A stretch of 64,000 nucleotides of DNA from Candidatus Zixiibacteriota bacterium (GTDB taxonomy: Bacteria; Zixibacteria; MSB-5A5; GN15; FEB-12). The stretch lies in the NCBI GenBank assembly GCA_029860345.1, contig JAOUBJ010000007.1:155211-219210 (forward strand), in the 5' to 3' direction. Numbering within the stretch: position 1 is the stretch's first letter; the number at the start of each line of letters is the position of its first letter. Under the pieces are notes generated by a model. It did not search any database. It worked only from the letters and a program-made list of their open reading frames with translations, and was not told the DNA's origin. A program made the translations under genes and the position numbers. Of the stretch, positions 9,001 through 17,307 are shown in pieces.

Positions 9001-11898
9001 TTCATCATTAATGATGATATTCTGCTGGCATGACGAGGAGTTGCCACAAGCGTCGGTCGCGGTCCAGGTGCGCACGATCTCCAGAGGACAGGTCGTAGTG
9101 ACCGTGTCGTCGCTGAAGTCGATACTTGGATCAGGATCGCAGGCATCAACCGCCGTGGCTTCACCAAAGGCACCGACCGATTCACAACTGAAATCAACAT
9201 CGTTCGGGCAGCTGATGACCGGCGCAGTATTGTCTTCGACCGTGATTGTCTGGCTGGCCGTTGAAGTGTTACCACAGTCATCGACCGCTGTCCAGGTGCG
9301 GGTTACCGAGAACTCCTGTGGGCAGTTGCCCGGAGTCGTTACATCGTTAAACGAGAAGTCTACCGGGCCGCAGGCATCAGTCGCGTCTGGATTGCTGAAG
9401 ACCGGTTCGGCCGGACATTCGATAGTCTGGGGACCACCGACACCAGTGATGACCGGGGCGGTGTTATCCTCAACGGTAATGGTCTGACTGGCCGTGGATG
9501 AATTGCCGCAGTCGTCGGTAGCTGTCCAGGTACGAGTGACGCTGTATTCCTGCGGGCAAGCGCCTGGGGTGGTCACGTCGTTGAACGAGAAGTCAACCGG
9601 ACCACACGCATCGGTCGCACTTGGGTTACTGAAGACTGGTTCGGCCGGGCACTCGATAGTTTCCGGACCACCGACACCGGTGATTACCGGAGCCGTGTTG
9701 TCTTCGACCGTAATGGTCTGGCTGGCCGTCGACGTGTTGCCACATGAATCGGCAGCCGTCCAGGTGCGAGTGACCGAATACTCCTGCGGGCAATTACCCG
9801 GAGTGGTGACGTCGTTGAACGACAAGTCAGCGGGACCACAAGCATCGGTTGCGCTCGGGTTACTGAACACAGGCTCGGCCGGACACTCGATAGTCTCAGG
9901 ACCACCGACACCGGTGATAACCGGAGCCGTGTTGTCCTCGACGGTTATGGTCTGGCTGGCCGTGGACGTGTTGCCACATGAATCGGCAGCCGTCCAGGTG
10001 CGAGTGACCGAATACTCCTGCGGGCAGTTGCCCGGGGTTGTGACGTCGTTGAACGACAAATCAGCGGGACCACAGGCATCGGTGGCACTCGGATTGCTGA
10101 AGACCGGCTCGGCCGGGCATTCGATAGTCTCAGGACCACCTACACCGGTGATGACCGGCGCCGTGTTGTCTTCCACCGTTATGGTCTGACTGACGCTGAC
10201 TGAATTGCCGCAGGCGTCAGTAGCCGTCCAGGTACGAGTGACACTATACTCTTGGGGGCAGGCGCCCGGAGTGGTGACATCGTTGAACCCGAACTCCGGA
10301 TCGCCGCAGTTATCGGTAGCGTTCGGTGTGCTGAACTGAGGCACGGCCGGACATTCGATTGTATCATCGGGTCCTACGCCGGTGATAACCGGATCAGTCT
10401 CATCGGTGATGTAGATATTCTGCACACAAGTGTCGGCCATGCCGGCCACATCGGTAACGATCCAGGTGCGCTCGATCCATACGAGATAGCCGTCGACATC
10501 GCAGTCACCTTCGGTCACATTGTCACTGTAGGTGGTGTCGATCGGCGGACAGTTGGCATCGACCAGCGGCCAGCCGGTGTTGGCCGGAGCTGCGCTGGCG
10601 TTGCAGCCGATAGTGGCATCGGGCGGGCAGGTGATCGTCACCGCGCAGAGTTTGTTACCGAAATTCATGTCGCCCTGGTCGGTGACATCGGCGCTCAACG
10701 CGACTTTCCAACCATAGGCAGCACTATCATCCACGAATCCAAAGTCGAACCCTGTGCCAACACCGACGACGTCGCCGGGCTGCGGATAGGTCTGCATCCA
10801 ACCGATAGATGCCGGATTGAATCGCTGAGCATCTTCGACAATATTCCAGACAACGTTCGAGGTCAGATTGGGGAAGGAGTAGTTGCCGGTTTCATCCGTC
10901 ACAGTGAAGGTTTCAAAGTTAATGCCTTCGAGTGATCCGGAAACATAGATCCTCCATCCGGACAAAGTCTGCTCGGCATTGTCGAGGAGTCCGTTGCCGT
11001 CGGTATCCTGCCACTTGAGACCGCTGACCGCGCCGGGTAGCCGCTCCGGAATCGGAATCGGTACTGTCTTGGCGCCACCGGCGAACTCGACCTCAATGTG
11101 ACCGGACGAGCCCGGCACCCAGCCGGCCCCGTTGCGCACGTCGGCCGGGAAAGCGCCCAGCGAATACAGATAACCACCCCAGTCATCGGTGGGGTATTGG
11201 TCGTACTGCTCCTGTAGCGAGTTGGCCCAGACAAAACTGCGTGACTCGTGCAACTGGTAGTAAATCACGATAGTATTCGTAGTCAACGGAATACCGGCGG
11301 CAACAAGGTCGGCCTTGGTGATGGTGAATGTGGCCTCGGCCGCATCGGGCGTATTCTCGCTCGTGAAGTCGGAGGCGCGGTTGACCTGCGAGTTGGGCAG
11401 ATTCAGCAGAGAGAAGTTGGTCCATTCGTTGTCCAGAGGATCGGCGTTGCCGATATCGTTCTGGGCGTCTTCGATTCCGGCCCGAGTGGCGTCAGGATAG
11501 GCCGTTCCGGCATCATTGACCCAGCCTTCACCGTCGGCCAGAACTGTAGTGCCGGCCTGGATGCCCCTGACCAGATCGACAAACCGGTTGCCCTGGCTGG
11601 TGAAGTCATAAGACATGTGGATGTCCGGGAAACCGTCCATATTCGGGAAGTCGGTTTGGACGTTGCTGATAATCAACTGATATGGCACCCATTCGCCTTC
11701 GGCCCAGGTGTTACCCAGGTTACCGGTGGTCCATTCAGCCGTAATCGCACCGCCGCCGCCTTCATTGGCGCGGTAGCCCGTAGATGTAATGCTGGTTGCC
11801 TGTCCGAAAGCGGTGGCCGAAAGGCCGATAGAACACAGAATCGCTATGGTGAACACCAAAGCGGACTGCCTTCCATTTGTCGTGAACAGGTTTTTCAT
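6037..11898 (-). CDS. Giant secreted HYR-repeat surface protein with a T9SS/FlgD-type C-terminal tail
   Basis: A 1,953-residue exported protein. A signal peptide (hydrophobic about 13-32, AFGQ cleavage context) precedes a unique N-terminal domain and an SdrD-B/carboxypeptidase-like Ig module (about 290-360, DTDGNGLLDNAEQ). About sixteen HYR-like units of roughly 80 residues follow, each with a conserved set of cysteines. After them comes a roughly 190-residue Cys-containing domain beginning FCTYTMGGWGTDC, seen in other FCB secreted proteins, then a C-terminal tail with NYPNPFNP and an FNIMGQKV...G-Y-YRL pattern ending in Lys. Such tails are sorting or anchoring domains in the FCB group. The likely role is a cell-surface adhesive stalk or matrix protein. 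The start has a strong AGGAGAGG Shine-Dalgarno. It is a single transcription unit closed by its own terminator. Confidence 0.88.
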   Translation of the reverse strand: MKNLFTTNGRQSALVFTIAILCSIGLSATAFGQATSITSTGYRANEGGGGAITAEWTTGNLGNTWAEGEWVPYQLIISNVQTDFPNMDGFPDIHMSYDFTSQGNRFVDLVRGIQAGTTVLADGEGWVNDAGTAYPDATRAGIEDAQNDIGNADPLDNEWTNFSLLNLPNSQVNRASDFTSENTPDAAEATFTITKADLVAAGIPLTTNTIVIYYQLHESRSFVWANSLQEQYDQYPTDDWGGYLYSLGAFPADVRNGAGWVPGSSGHIEVEFAGGAKTVPIPIPERLPGAVSGLKWQDTDGNGLLDNAEQTLSGWRIYVSGSLEGINFETFTVTDETGNYSFPNLTSNVVWNIVEDAQRFNPASIGWMQTYPQPGDVVGVGTGFDFGFVDDSAAYGWKVALSADVTDQGDMNFGNKLCAVTITCPPDATIGCNASAAPANTGWPLVDANCPPIDTTYSDNVTEGDCDVDGYLVWIERTWIVTDVAGMADTCVQNIYITDETDPVITGVGPDDTIECPAVPQFSTPNATDNCGDPEFGFNDVTTPGACPQEYSVTRTWTATDACGNSVSVSQTITVEDNTAPVITGVGGPETIECPAEPVFSNPSATDACGPADLSFNDVTTPGNCPQEYSVTRTWTAADSCGNTSTASQTITVEDNTAPVITGVGGPETIECPAEPVFSNPSATDACGPADLSFNDVTTPGNCPQEYSVTRTWTAADSCGNTSTASQTITVEDNTAPVITGVGGPETIECPAEPVFSNPSATDACGPVDFSFNDVTTPGACPQEYSVTRTWTATDDCGNSSTASQTITVEDNTAPVITGVGGPQTIECPAEPVFSNPDATDACGPVDFSFNDVTTPGNCPQEFSVTRTWTAVDDCGNTSTASQTITVEDNTAPVISCPNDVDFSCESVGAFGEATAVDACDPDPSIDFSDDTVTTTCPLEIVRTWTATDACGNSSSCQQNIIINDETPPVISGVGGPQTIECPAEPVFSNPSASDNCGDPTLEYNDQTTPGACPQEYSVTRTWTATDACGNTATASQTITVVDNTAPVITGVGGPETIECPAEPVFSNPSATDACGPADLGYNDVTTPGACPQEYSITRTWTATDDCGNASTASQTITVVDNTAPVITGVGGPETIECPAEPQFSNPSATDACGPADLGYNDETTPGACPQEYSITRTWTATDDCGNASTASQTITVVDNTAPVISGVGGNETIECPSEPNFSNPSANDACGPVDFSFNDETTPGACPQEFSVTRTWTAVDECGNTSTASQTITVEDNTPPVISCPSDVDFSCESVGAYGEATAVDACDPNPSIVSSDDTVTTTCPLEIVRTWTATDACGNSSSCQQNIIIRDETPPVISGVGGPQTIECPAEPVFSNPSASDNCGDPTLEYSDQTTPGACPQEYSVTRTWTATDACGNTATASQAITVVDNTAPVITGVGGPQTIDCPAEPQFSTPSATDACGPASLSHSDQTTPGDCPQEYAVTRTWTAADSCGNTSTASQTITVVDNTPPVISGVGGNETLECPAEPNFSTPSATDACGPADLSYADDTTFGDCPAEYSITRTWTAADSCGNTSSATQTITVEDNTPPVIACAAADTIGCEDVLEFTPPTATDDCDSDPAIIMVGTDTAAGPNDGEFIYTRYWYAMDTCGNASDTCSQEIFRESCPREFCTYTMGGWGTDCPDSQADDMFSTQPGCIRDHYFDDVFPDGVTIGHPDYYTAHWTNSSKVRKYLPAGGTPGTLDDDYHNPTYTSAGVLAGQILALKLNVGFSEAGIPVLLGLLDGGGNYGAYVIDSCGGPFAGLTVNEFLAVADMAVGGNTAVLDGFGATLSDVNFTATCLNELHNNCRDDVVPFVAHPTDENLPIEFGLGQNYPNPFNPLTEISFALPNAARVTLEIFNIMGQKVATVVDGSFGAGHHSVTWNSGRNASGVYFYRLQADAFVDTKKMLLLK
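6897..10660 (-). repeat. Tandem roughly 240-bp coding repeats (about 16 HYR units)
   Basis: Units share the framework N(T)APVITGVGG..TIECPAEP and end in CGN-S-ASQTITV. Several neighbours (for example about 9,700-9,940 and 9,940-10,180) are almost identical at DNA level. A higher-order period is visible: the divergent unit starting with PVISCP occurs twice, about 1.17 kb apart (about 7,830-8,055 and 8,996-9,220). Each copy has the same flanking unit types, implying duplication of a five-unit block. Confidence 0.9.
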
Positions 11899-12737
11899 AG
11901 TCCCTCTCCTTCTAGAAAAGAGCGTTAACGGTTAGTACTGTTTATTTCCATACTCTCTAAGGTGAGTAGTTGTAGGCTGCAAGAAGATGGATTCGCCGGC
12001 CTGTTGTTTAGTAACAGAGTTTAACACAAATACCGTCCACTGGCAAGCTGAAAATGCCTGCCTGGAGCGGCTTTGCACATGTACATATTAGACCTATAAT
12101 ACTTTTTTATCAGCATGCTTAGAATACGCGAATAGGGTCTAAGCTGTTTGCAGGATTCTCCACAGAGCCCAGAATCTGCGATTTGGGGATTGATCCTATC
12201 GACTTATCTACCCACATCGTTGCTTTTGACTTACTCCAGTCAGAGTGCTTTTGGGTCCTTTGCTGGATTGACCCTGAGTGATTAGGTTTGTAACTGATTG
12301 TGGTGCCAAAACAAAGCTCCCCCGAATAGACGAGTTTTGCAACTGGCTGATGGATGCGGCCTCTGATGTCTTTATTCAACTCGGATCCTTCTGTGCTTGG
12401 CTCTCAGATCAGCCGGGAGACAAGAAAAGAATCGGCCGTGACAGCACATCCTATGTTTCGCTCGACAAGGAGAAGGTGCGGGGAGCAGAGCCGACCCAAC
12501 CCAACTGCGCTCAAGCCGTGAGCCTACCGCTCGAGCTTACAGGAAGCCGTGATCGTTTCGCTGTCTGGTGCAGCCGCCGACAGACCCGAATATCGATTGA
12601 CAGAGATCGTCTATTGGATGTATGTTACTGTGTGTTAGCAACCCACTTCTCTTTTGGAAGTAAAGTTTCATACTGGAGATGGCTGTGTTTGCATTGCGAC
12701 AAATCGGTCAACGGGTGCACTTGGCAAGGGAGATATG
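11899..12737. other. Divergent intergenic region
   Basis: The region separates the minus-strand HYR gene from the plus-strand kinase gene. Near 11,899-11,915 it holds the Shine-Dalgarno of the HYR gene. Open frames inside it lack ribosome sites and recognisable protein character. A weak minus-strand promoter (TTGCCA-17-TAAACT near 12,015-12,043) is possible but not convincing. Confidence 0.45.
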
Positions 12738-14915
12738 ATGGACGCACAGAGCCTGGAACAAGAGCTCAAAGGCAAGGTTGATCTGACCCCCTTTCGTGAC
12801 CTTCCACTCGGCTTATATCTGGTTACTCCAAACGGCAAGTTTGTTGACTGCAACCCGAAGCTGCGACAGATACTGGGGCTTTCCGAAGCCGATTGGCGGG
12901 ATAAATCCATCGCACACTTCTACGTCAGAAAACGTAGTCGCGAAGAGCTACTTGAGCTCGCTAGAAGTGCTGAGCCCAAAGGTAGTTTCGTTGAAAACCA
13001 AGAGATAGTCTTTAACGTAAGCAATAGTAAGATATGGGTTAAGTCAAGTTGTCGAGCTATACGGGATGATGACAACGAGAATGTTATTGGTTACCACGGC
13101 TATCTGGTTGATGTTACCGAGGAAGTTGAGTATCGTAGCCTCTTTGAGGATGTTCCCATTGGAGTTTTTCGTCTGGACAAGGATGAGAATTACCTGATGG
13201 TTAACCAGTCGCTTGCGCGGATGCTCGGCTACGACTCCCCCGAAGAACTTCTCGGTAAGCACATCGGGTTATTCTACGCCGAACTCAGCCGGGCATCGGC
13301 AATCAAAACTCGAATGCTTGATGGAGAAACGGATGTTATAGAGCAGGTGGAACTGACCAAGAAGTCGGGCGAGATTGTCATCTGTTCTGTATTCACTAGA
13401 GGATTGTTCACACCAGACAATCACTACGATGGTCGCGAGGGTGTTGTAATTGATATAACCACCCAGGCACGGTATCGAGAGATTTTGGACGAAATGCCGG
13501 TGGGGATGTTCTTGCTGCGGACGGAGGATGGAAAAGACATTGTACGGGCTTGCAATAACGCTTTCCTGAGGATTTTTGGGTGCGAAACACCCGATGAGAT
13601 GATTGGTAGAGACATCCTCGATATGTATGTGAATACAGATGACTACGAGAATCTCAAGGCGGAAGTACAAAAGGAGCACGAGCAGGGCCGTCCACTTGTT
13701 GGCTACGGGCTGAAGGTGAAAACGCTTGAGAAAGAACCTCGTGAGTTTACGATAGAAGTGAATGTCAGGTTGTTGACTGACAAGAGCGGCCAGGAGATCG
13801 GCCGGGTCGGTGCTATCCGAGATATTAGCGATGAGGCAGCACTATGGGAACTGAAGCGGGATGTCGGACACACCTTGCATACTTACAGTTCGATGCTCAA
13901 CCTTATCCAATATACGATTGAGCCGGTCCGTGCCCATACCCAACGAGCGCCATTTGAAGCAACGGGTACGGCACCTGATGACGAAACGTACACACTTGAG
14001 ACCATCCTACACCATCTGAAGAGCGGGCTTGAAGAACTTCTTGAAACTGCTAAACAGCTTGCGAAAAGCGGAGATGTGGAGCCTCTTCTGCCAAGTGACC
14101 TGCTACACACAGAATTGCTTAACCTCGCCGACTACGATACTCGAGTCTCCTATCCTGAGCTTCATCTTGCAGCAATCCATGACTCAGCAACCAAGATCGC
14201 CACCCTGTCGGATGTATCTCTGACCAACGAAGCTCTTGATGAACTCGTTGGTAACGTACTGCGAGCGGCCGAAGATGTTGAACGATACTGCTGTTTGGAG
14301 GACGTTCGATTTCTTGCGAACGCAGTTCAGAATATGGATTATCAGGTTCGAGCATTTCGCAGCTTCGTGATATCGAGTCAACGCACAGACCTTAACATGA
14401 GCGAATACAACCTGGATGCAGTCATCTTACAGGGAGTCAGTGAACACCGTGCGTTTGCCGTTTCACGAAATGTCAGATTCGATTTCAGAAACGATGCTCG
14501 TTCGACAAAAATAACGGCCGCTGAGTCAGATATTGTCCGAGCCTTTGGGAACATAATTCACAATGCGATAAAGTATAGCTGGGCCAAGGCTGTTCAGCCG
14601 TCGGAAGTTAGAATTCACTCGTACGTTAAGGGAGATGATGCCGTCACCGAGATCAGCAGCTATGGTGTAGCAATAACTAAGGAAGAGATCGATCAGGAAC
14701 TGATATTCGAACTTGGTTACCGTGGCGTTTGGTCCGGTGACCGGGGTCGACTTGGGACCGGAGTCGGACTGCATGATGCCCGGGATGTCATTCGCCAACA
14801 TGACGGAGATATCACAGTAACAGCCAGATCGGTGGCAACAAGGCCAGACCCAAATGATCCGTACGCCGGGCCCTTCATGGTAATTGTCACGGTGAGAATA
14901 CCGAGAAAACGGTAA
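12738..14915 (+). CDS. Multi-PAS sensor histidine kinase
   Basis: A soluble sensor kinase of about 725 residues. Three tandem PAS domains carry the typical starts LPLGLYLVTPNGKFVDCN, VPIGVFRLDKDENYLMVN and MPVGMFLLRTEDGK. A helical dimerisation region follows, with a degenerate H box around DVGHTLHTYSSML, and then a GHKL ATPase domain with an N box (FGNIIHNAIKYSW) and a G box (RGRLGTGVGLHDA). No membrane segment is seen, so it senses a cytoplasmic signal. AAGGGAG at 12726-12732 favours the second ATG of the ATGATG pair; 12735 or an upstream ATG at 12654 are alternatives. A receiver-like gene starts 11 bp downstream, so the two probably form a signalling pair. Confidence 0.82.
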   Translation: MDAQSLEQELKGKVDLTPFRDLPLGLYLVTPNGKFVDCNPKLRQILGLSEADWRDKSIAHFYVRKRSREELLELARSAEPKGSFVENQEIVFNVSNSKIWVKSSCRAIRDDDNENVIGYHGYLVDVTEEVEYRSLFEDVPIGVFRLDKDENYLMVNQSLARMLGYDSPEELLGKHIGLFYAELSRASAIKTRMLDGETDVIEQVELTKKSGEIVICSVFTRGLFTPDNHYDGREGVVIDITTQARYREILDEMPVGMFLLRTEDGKDIVRACNNAFLRIFGCETPDEMIGRDILDMYVNTDDYENLKAEVQKEHEQGRPLVGYGLKVKTLEKEPREFTIEVNVRLLTDKSGQEIGRVGAIRDISDEAALWELKRDVGHTLHTYSSMLNLIQYTIEPVRAHTQRAPFEATGTAPDDETYTLETILHHLKSGLEELLETAKQLAKSGDVEPLLPSDLLHTELLNLADYDTRVSYPELHLAAIHDSATKIATLSDVSLTNEALDELVGNVLRAAEDVERYCCLEDVRFLANAVQNMDYQVRAFRSFVISSQRTDLNMSEYNLDAVILQGVSEHRAFAVSRNVRFDFRNDARSTKITAAESDIVRAFGNIIHNAIKYSWAKAVQPSEVRIHSYVKGDDAVTEISSYGVAITKEEIDQELIFELGYRGVWSGDRGRLGTGVGLHDARDVIRQHDGDITVTARSVATRPDPNDPYAGPFMVIVTVRIPRKR

Positions 14916-14925
14916 GGAGTCGAGA

Positions 14926-15414
14926 ATGGAATCAAGGAAAAGAGTCCTCTGGATTGAAGACGGCGCTCTGTTTGAGTACAAGCATGTTTCTGCTCCAGTT
15001 TTGAATAGCCGCAATTACGAACTGGTCATAGCGCTGGACGCTACCGATGCTGAGCGAGAATTGGCAGGAGGTAAGTTTGATATTGTCATTTTCGACATCA
15101 GATTGGACTCAGGATCAGGGAAGAAGTGGAGAGAATCCTTCGCATCAGCCAAAGGTAACAAAGAAGAAGCCAGACTAGGACTTGTCTTGCTGTATGCCAT
15201 TTTCTTGCCGGAGAAGACGACGATGAAACTCGACAAGTCTGTCGAGTGGCTGACTCAATCTCAAGTGGGAGTACTGTCGATTGAGACCTGGGCGGAGCTT
15301 TGCGATCACCTTGACGACCTTGCGATTTCTGAAGATGCATACCGGAACAAGTCACAGGATGCCGGATCGAATATCCTTCTCGAATTGATCGAGAGTATTG
15401 AAGCAAAACAGTAG
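14926..15414 (+). CDS. Receiver-like response regulator partner of the PAS kinase
   Basis: A 162-residue protein. It begins with a receiver-like beta strand and acidic pair (RVLWIED) and has a candidate phospho-acceptor Asp in IVIFDIRLD. The third strand (LVLLYAIF) lacks the usual Thr/Ser context and no clear switch Lys-Pro is present. No DNA-binding output domain follows. It probably acts by protein-protein interaction, perhaps on the membrane protein encoded 18 bp downstream. The ATG has GGAGTCGAG just upstream. The receiver assignment is moderately secure; its phosphorylation is an inference. Confidence 0.65.
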   Translation: MESRKRVLWIEDGALFEYKHVSAPVLNSRNYELVIALDATDAERELAGGKFDIVIFDIRLDSGSGKKWRESFASAKGNKEEARLGLVLLYAIFLPEKTTMKLDKSVEWLTQSQVGVLSIETWAELCDHLDDLAISEDAYRNKSQDAGSNILLELIESIEAKQ

Positions 15415-15431
15415 TCTACAGTAAGAATCAC

Positions 15432-16553
15432 TTGGATACTCCACTTTCACATTCGGATGCCGCTACATTCCTGACTATCTCGGTGACCTTACTGGTTTTT
15501 AACGTAGGTCTTCCCGGTCTAATTGTCCAGATTGCAACTCCAGAGAGATTCCGGACTCTCATCAGGAGATATCAAGGGAGAGTATTCTTTGGACTCCTAC
15601 CTGCTACCATGTATCTGTTCGGGTTGTCGGCTGCTTTTGCCTGGCTCATCTTCCCTCACCCCCCATTGCTGCCGCTCGTGCCCTGGAATGGTAGCTTTGC
15701 AGGCCACTTAACAGTATTCGGATTGGCGATCAGCTTGGCCACCTGGGTTGTCTATTTCAGGCTCTCTGGAGTCTCCAGATTGATCCAATTACTCGGTGAG
15801 AAACTCAAGAGTGGTTTGGAAGATCGTGACGCGATATCTCCTGATCACTTGAAAGACTTGTTGTTCATTGGAGAATACTGTGAGGCCGGCGGAGAGAAGA
15901 ATCAGGTGATTGATCTGCTCGTTGAGCTTATCCCACCGAGAAGTAGAAGTGGGGACGTGTATTTGGAGTCGGTACTGAGGAAAGCTGTGAACATTGTCAT
16001 TAATCCTGCCCAGCCGGGTAACGAAGAGAATTACTTTGGCTTGCTCGCACTCGCCACAAGCATTATCGACGGTCGGCAGGATACAAACCAAGCCGGTCAC
16101 AAACTCGCTAATTTGGTGTGGGAGCTAATCAGGCGCCTGGGAGTTGAAGCTGTCCGAACCCAGCCCAGAACAGTCTGTCACCAGTTTCTCAAAGCTTCAG
16201 CTGGAAATGCGGTAGTTCTGTTTGAAATTGGAGAGGCCGCTCTGGCTTCTAACCGTCACCGCGTTGTCCAAGATACTCTGCACAGGCTTGAGATCTTGGG
16301 AGAGAAGGCGGGTTTGGCCCAAAACGACGAGACACGTGCTCTTCTCTCATTTCTGGCCTATCTCTCACACAGCGAAAGCAAGTCAATGTCGAGCCTGGCT
16401 TTGTCATATCTGGAGCTCAGGCAAATCCACTTCTCCCCATCCAGGAAGAAGTGCCTCCTCCATACTCTTTCCCTAGAGACACGCTTTGATACTCAGGATG
16501 CGCTCCGCGAATTGTATCAGACACTATACAAGAAAGAACCACCAGCCGCATAG
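15432..16553 (+). CDS. Predicted membrane protein with a large cytoplasmic domain
   Basis: A 373-residue protein of no family I can name. The N-terminal part has three hydrophobic segments (about 12-33, 53-76 and 90-108), followed by a soluble, mainly alpha-helical region of about 260 residues with Leu-rich, HEAT-like character. The start appears to be TTG with only a weak ribosome site; the next in-frame ATG (15609) would remove the first segment. Position and spacing suggest it is the effector or partner of the kinase and receiver encoded just upstream. Confidence 0.6.
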   Translation: MDTPLSHSDAATFLTISVTLLVFNVGLPGLIVQIATPERFRTLIRRYQGRVFFGLLPATMYLFGLSAAFAWLIFPHPPLLPLVPWNGSFAGHLTVFGLAISLATWVVYFRLSGVSRLIQLLGEKLKSGLEDRDAISPDHLKDLLFIGEYCEAGGEKNQVIDLLVELIPPRSRSGDVYLESVLRKAVNIVINPAQPGNEENYFGLLALATSIIDGRQDTNQAGHKLANLVWELIRRLGVEAVRTQPRTVCHQFLKASAGNAVVLFEIGEAALASNRHRVVQDTLHRLEILGEKAGLAQNDETRALLSFLAYLSHSESKSMSSLALSYLELRQIHFSPSRKKCLLHTLSLETRFDTQDALRELYQTLYKKEPPAA

Positions 16554-16596
16554 CGGCACGATGATTTCGAGATTTTTATGTTGCAGGTAATCGTCT

Positions 16597-16860
16597 ATGA
16601 TAGGTTTCTTACTTTCAGACATAGATATATGCGCTGGAGAACACTGCATGGGTAGAGTCAGGGATCGACGAGACCTGCACTTGGAACAACGCATCCGAGA
16701 AATGATCAGGGATCACCCCGAGGTTTCGATTGAACAGATAGCACTGTTGCTCAACGCGTCGATTTCCAAAGTTAAATCAGTGGCAGGAAAGACCAGCCCA
16801 TCCAGACCGAAGCCGATACCAACTGAGAATCAGCAGCCCCCAAACAACAATACCATCTGA
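16597..16860 (+). CDS. Small HTH-like protein
   Basis: At most 87 residues. The central part (about 25-65) reads as helices with an HTH-like segment (EVSIEQIALLLNASISKVKSV), and the last 20 residues are Pro/Asn/Gln-rich. An internal ATG at 16648, with GGAG 8 nt upstream, gives a 70-residue version starting MGRVRDRRDLHLEQ and may be the true start. It may be a DNA-binding accessory of the kinase cassette; function unknown. Confidence 0.4.
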   Translation: MIGFLLSDIDICAGEHCMGRVRDRRDLHLEQRIREMIRDHPEVSIEQIALLLNASISKVKSVAGKTSPSRPKPIPTENQQPPNNNTI

Positions 16861-16940
16861 TGTCAGCTATTCTCAGTTGCAGCAGACCCGCAGAAGATCC
16901 GATCTAGTGCACTTAAAACACAACTCTTTACCCCACATAC

Positions 16941-16970
16941 AAAAAGCCCTTCAACTACATAGCTGAAGGG
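16941..16970 (-). terminator. Intrinsic terminator of tRNA-Asn
   Basis: The stem CCCTTCA (16947-16953) with TGAAGGG (16964-16970) extends by two pairs beyond a mismatch. It is followed on the minus strand by a five-T run (A run 16941-16945), 19 nt past the tRNA 3' end. Confidence 0.8.
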
Positions 16971-16988
16971 GTCCAAATGCAATTTAAG

Positions 16989-17061
16989 CTCCCCCGGCTA
17001 GACTCGAACTAGCGACCCGCTGATTAACAGTCAGCTGCTCTACCAACTGAGCTACAGGGGA
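16989..17061 (-). tRNA. tRNA-Asn (GTT)
   Basis: A full cloverleaf reads on the minus strand: acceptor TCCCCTG with CGGGGGA, D arm with AGCTCAGTTGGTAGAGC, anticodon loop CTGTTAA giving GTT, T loop TTCGAGT, and discriminator G. The CCA end is not encoded (the next bases are CTT), whereas tRNA-Ser at 57331 does encode CCA. Confidence 0.96.
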
Positions 17062-17095
17062 GTATAACGAATATCACCCACGTCGGGCAGGCTCC

Positions 17096-17123
17096 ATTAT
17101 ATTCTTTCTCGGCATTTTGTCAA
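17096..17123 (-). promoter_or_regulatory. Consensus sigma70 promoter of tRNA-Asn
   Basis: On the minus strand TTGACA (17118-17123), a 16-bp spacer and TATAAT (17096-17101) lie about 35 bp before the tRNA 5' end. Both hexamers are perfect. Confidence 0.85.
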
Positions 17124-17128
17124 CCGGT

Positions 17129-17156
17129 TTTACACGGCCATTGCAGCTAATATAAG
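17129..17156 (+). promoter_or_regulatory. Candidate sigma70 promoter for the PDZ-protein gene
   Basis: TTTACA (17129-17134), a 16-bp spacer and TATAAG (17151-17156), back to back with the tRNA-Asn promoter. The leader to the start codon at 17308 would be about 145 nt. Confidence 0.5.
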
Positions 17157-17236
17157 CTCCCGAGCAGTAGCTTCAGAACCAGGTCATTGGTCCTCAAAAC
17201 CTAAAGGATTGACCGCCCCACTGAAATTGCGCCGGG

Positions 17237-17263
17237 TGAAACTCTGGCAGTTTCAAGCCGTAT
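17237..17263 (+). promoter_or_regulatory. Candidate ECF-sigma promoter of the PDZ-protein gene
   Basis: TGAAAC (17237-17242) is followed after 16 nt by CGTAT (17259-17263). A GAAAC-type -35 with a CGT-type -10 is the signature of extracytoplasmic-function sigma promoters. The -35 overlaps a small inverted repeat (TGAAACT with AGTTTCA). An envelope-stress promoter would suit a periplasmic PDZ protein. Confidence 0.45.
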
Positions 17264-17307
17264 AAACAGCCAAAGAGACACTTTACAAAGAACCCCGAGG
17301 TGACCAG

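Noticed and set aside
8696..10189. Long plus-strand open frames opposite the HYR repeats (263 and 231 codons)
   Set aside because: They mirror the repeat period and arise from codon bias of the true minus-strand gene. They have no ribosome site, signal or recognisable domain.
6897..10660. Direct repeats that might be taken for a CRISPR or satellite array
   Set aside because: The units are about 240 bp, in frame, cysteine-conserving and without unique spacers; they are protein-coding HYR repeats.
12278..12781. 167-codon open frame upstream of the PAS kinase
   Set aside because: It overlaps the kinase start, has no Shine-Dalgarno and no protein-like pattern.
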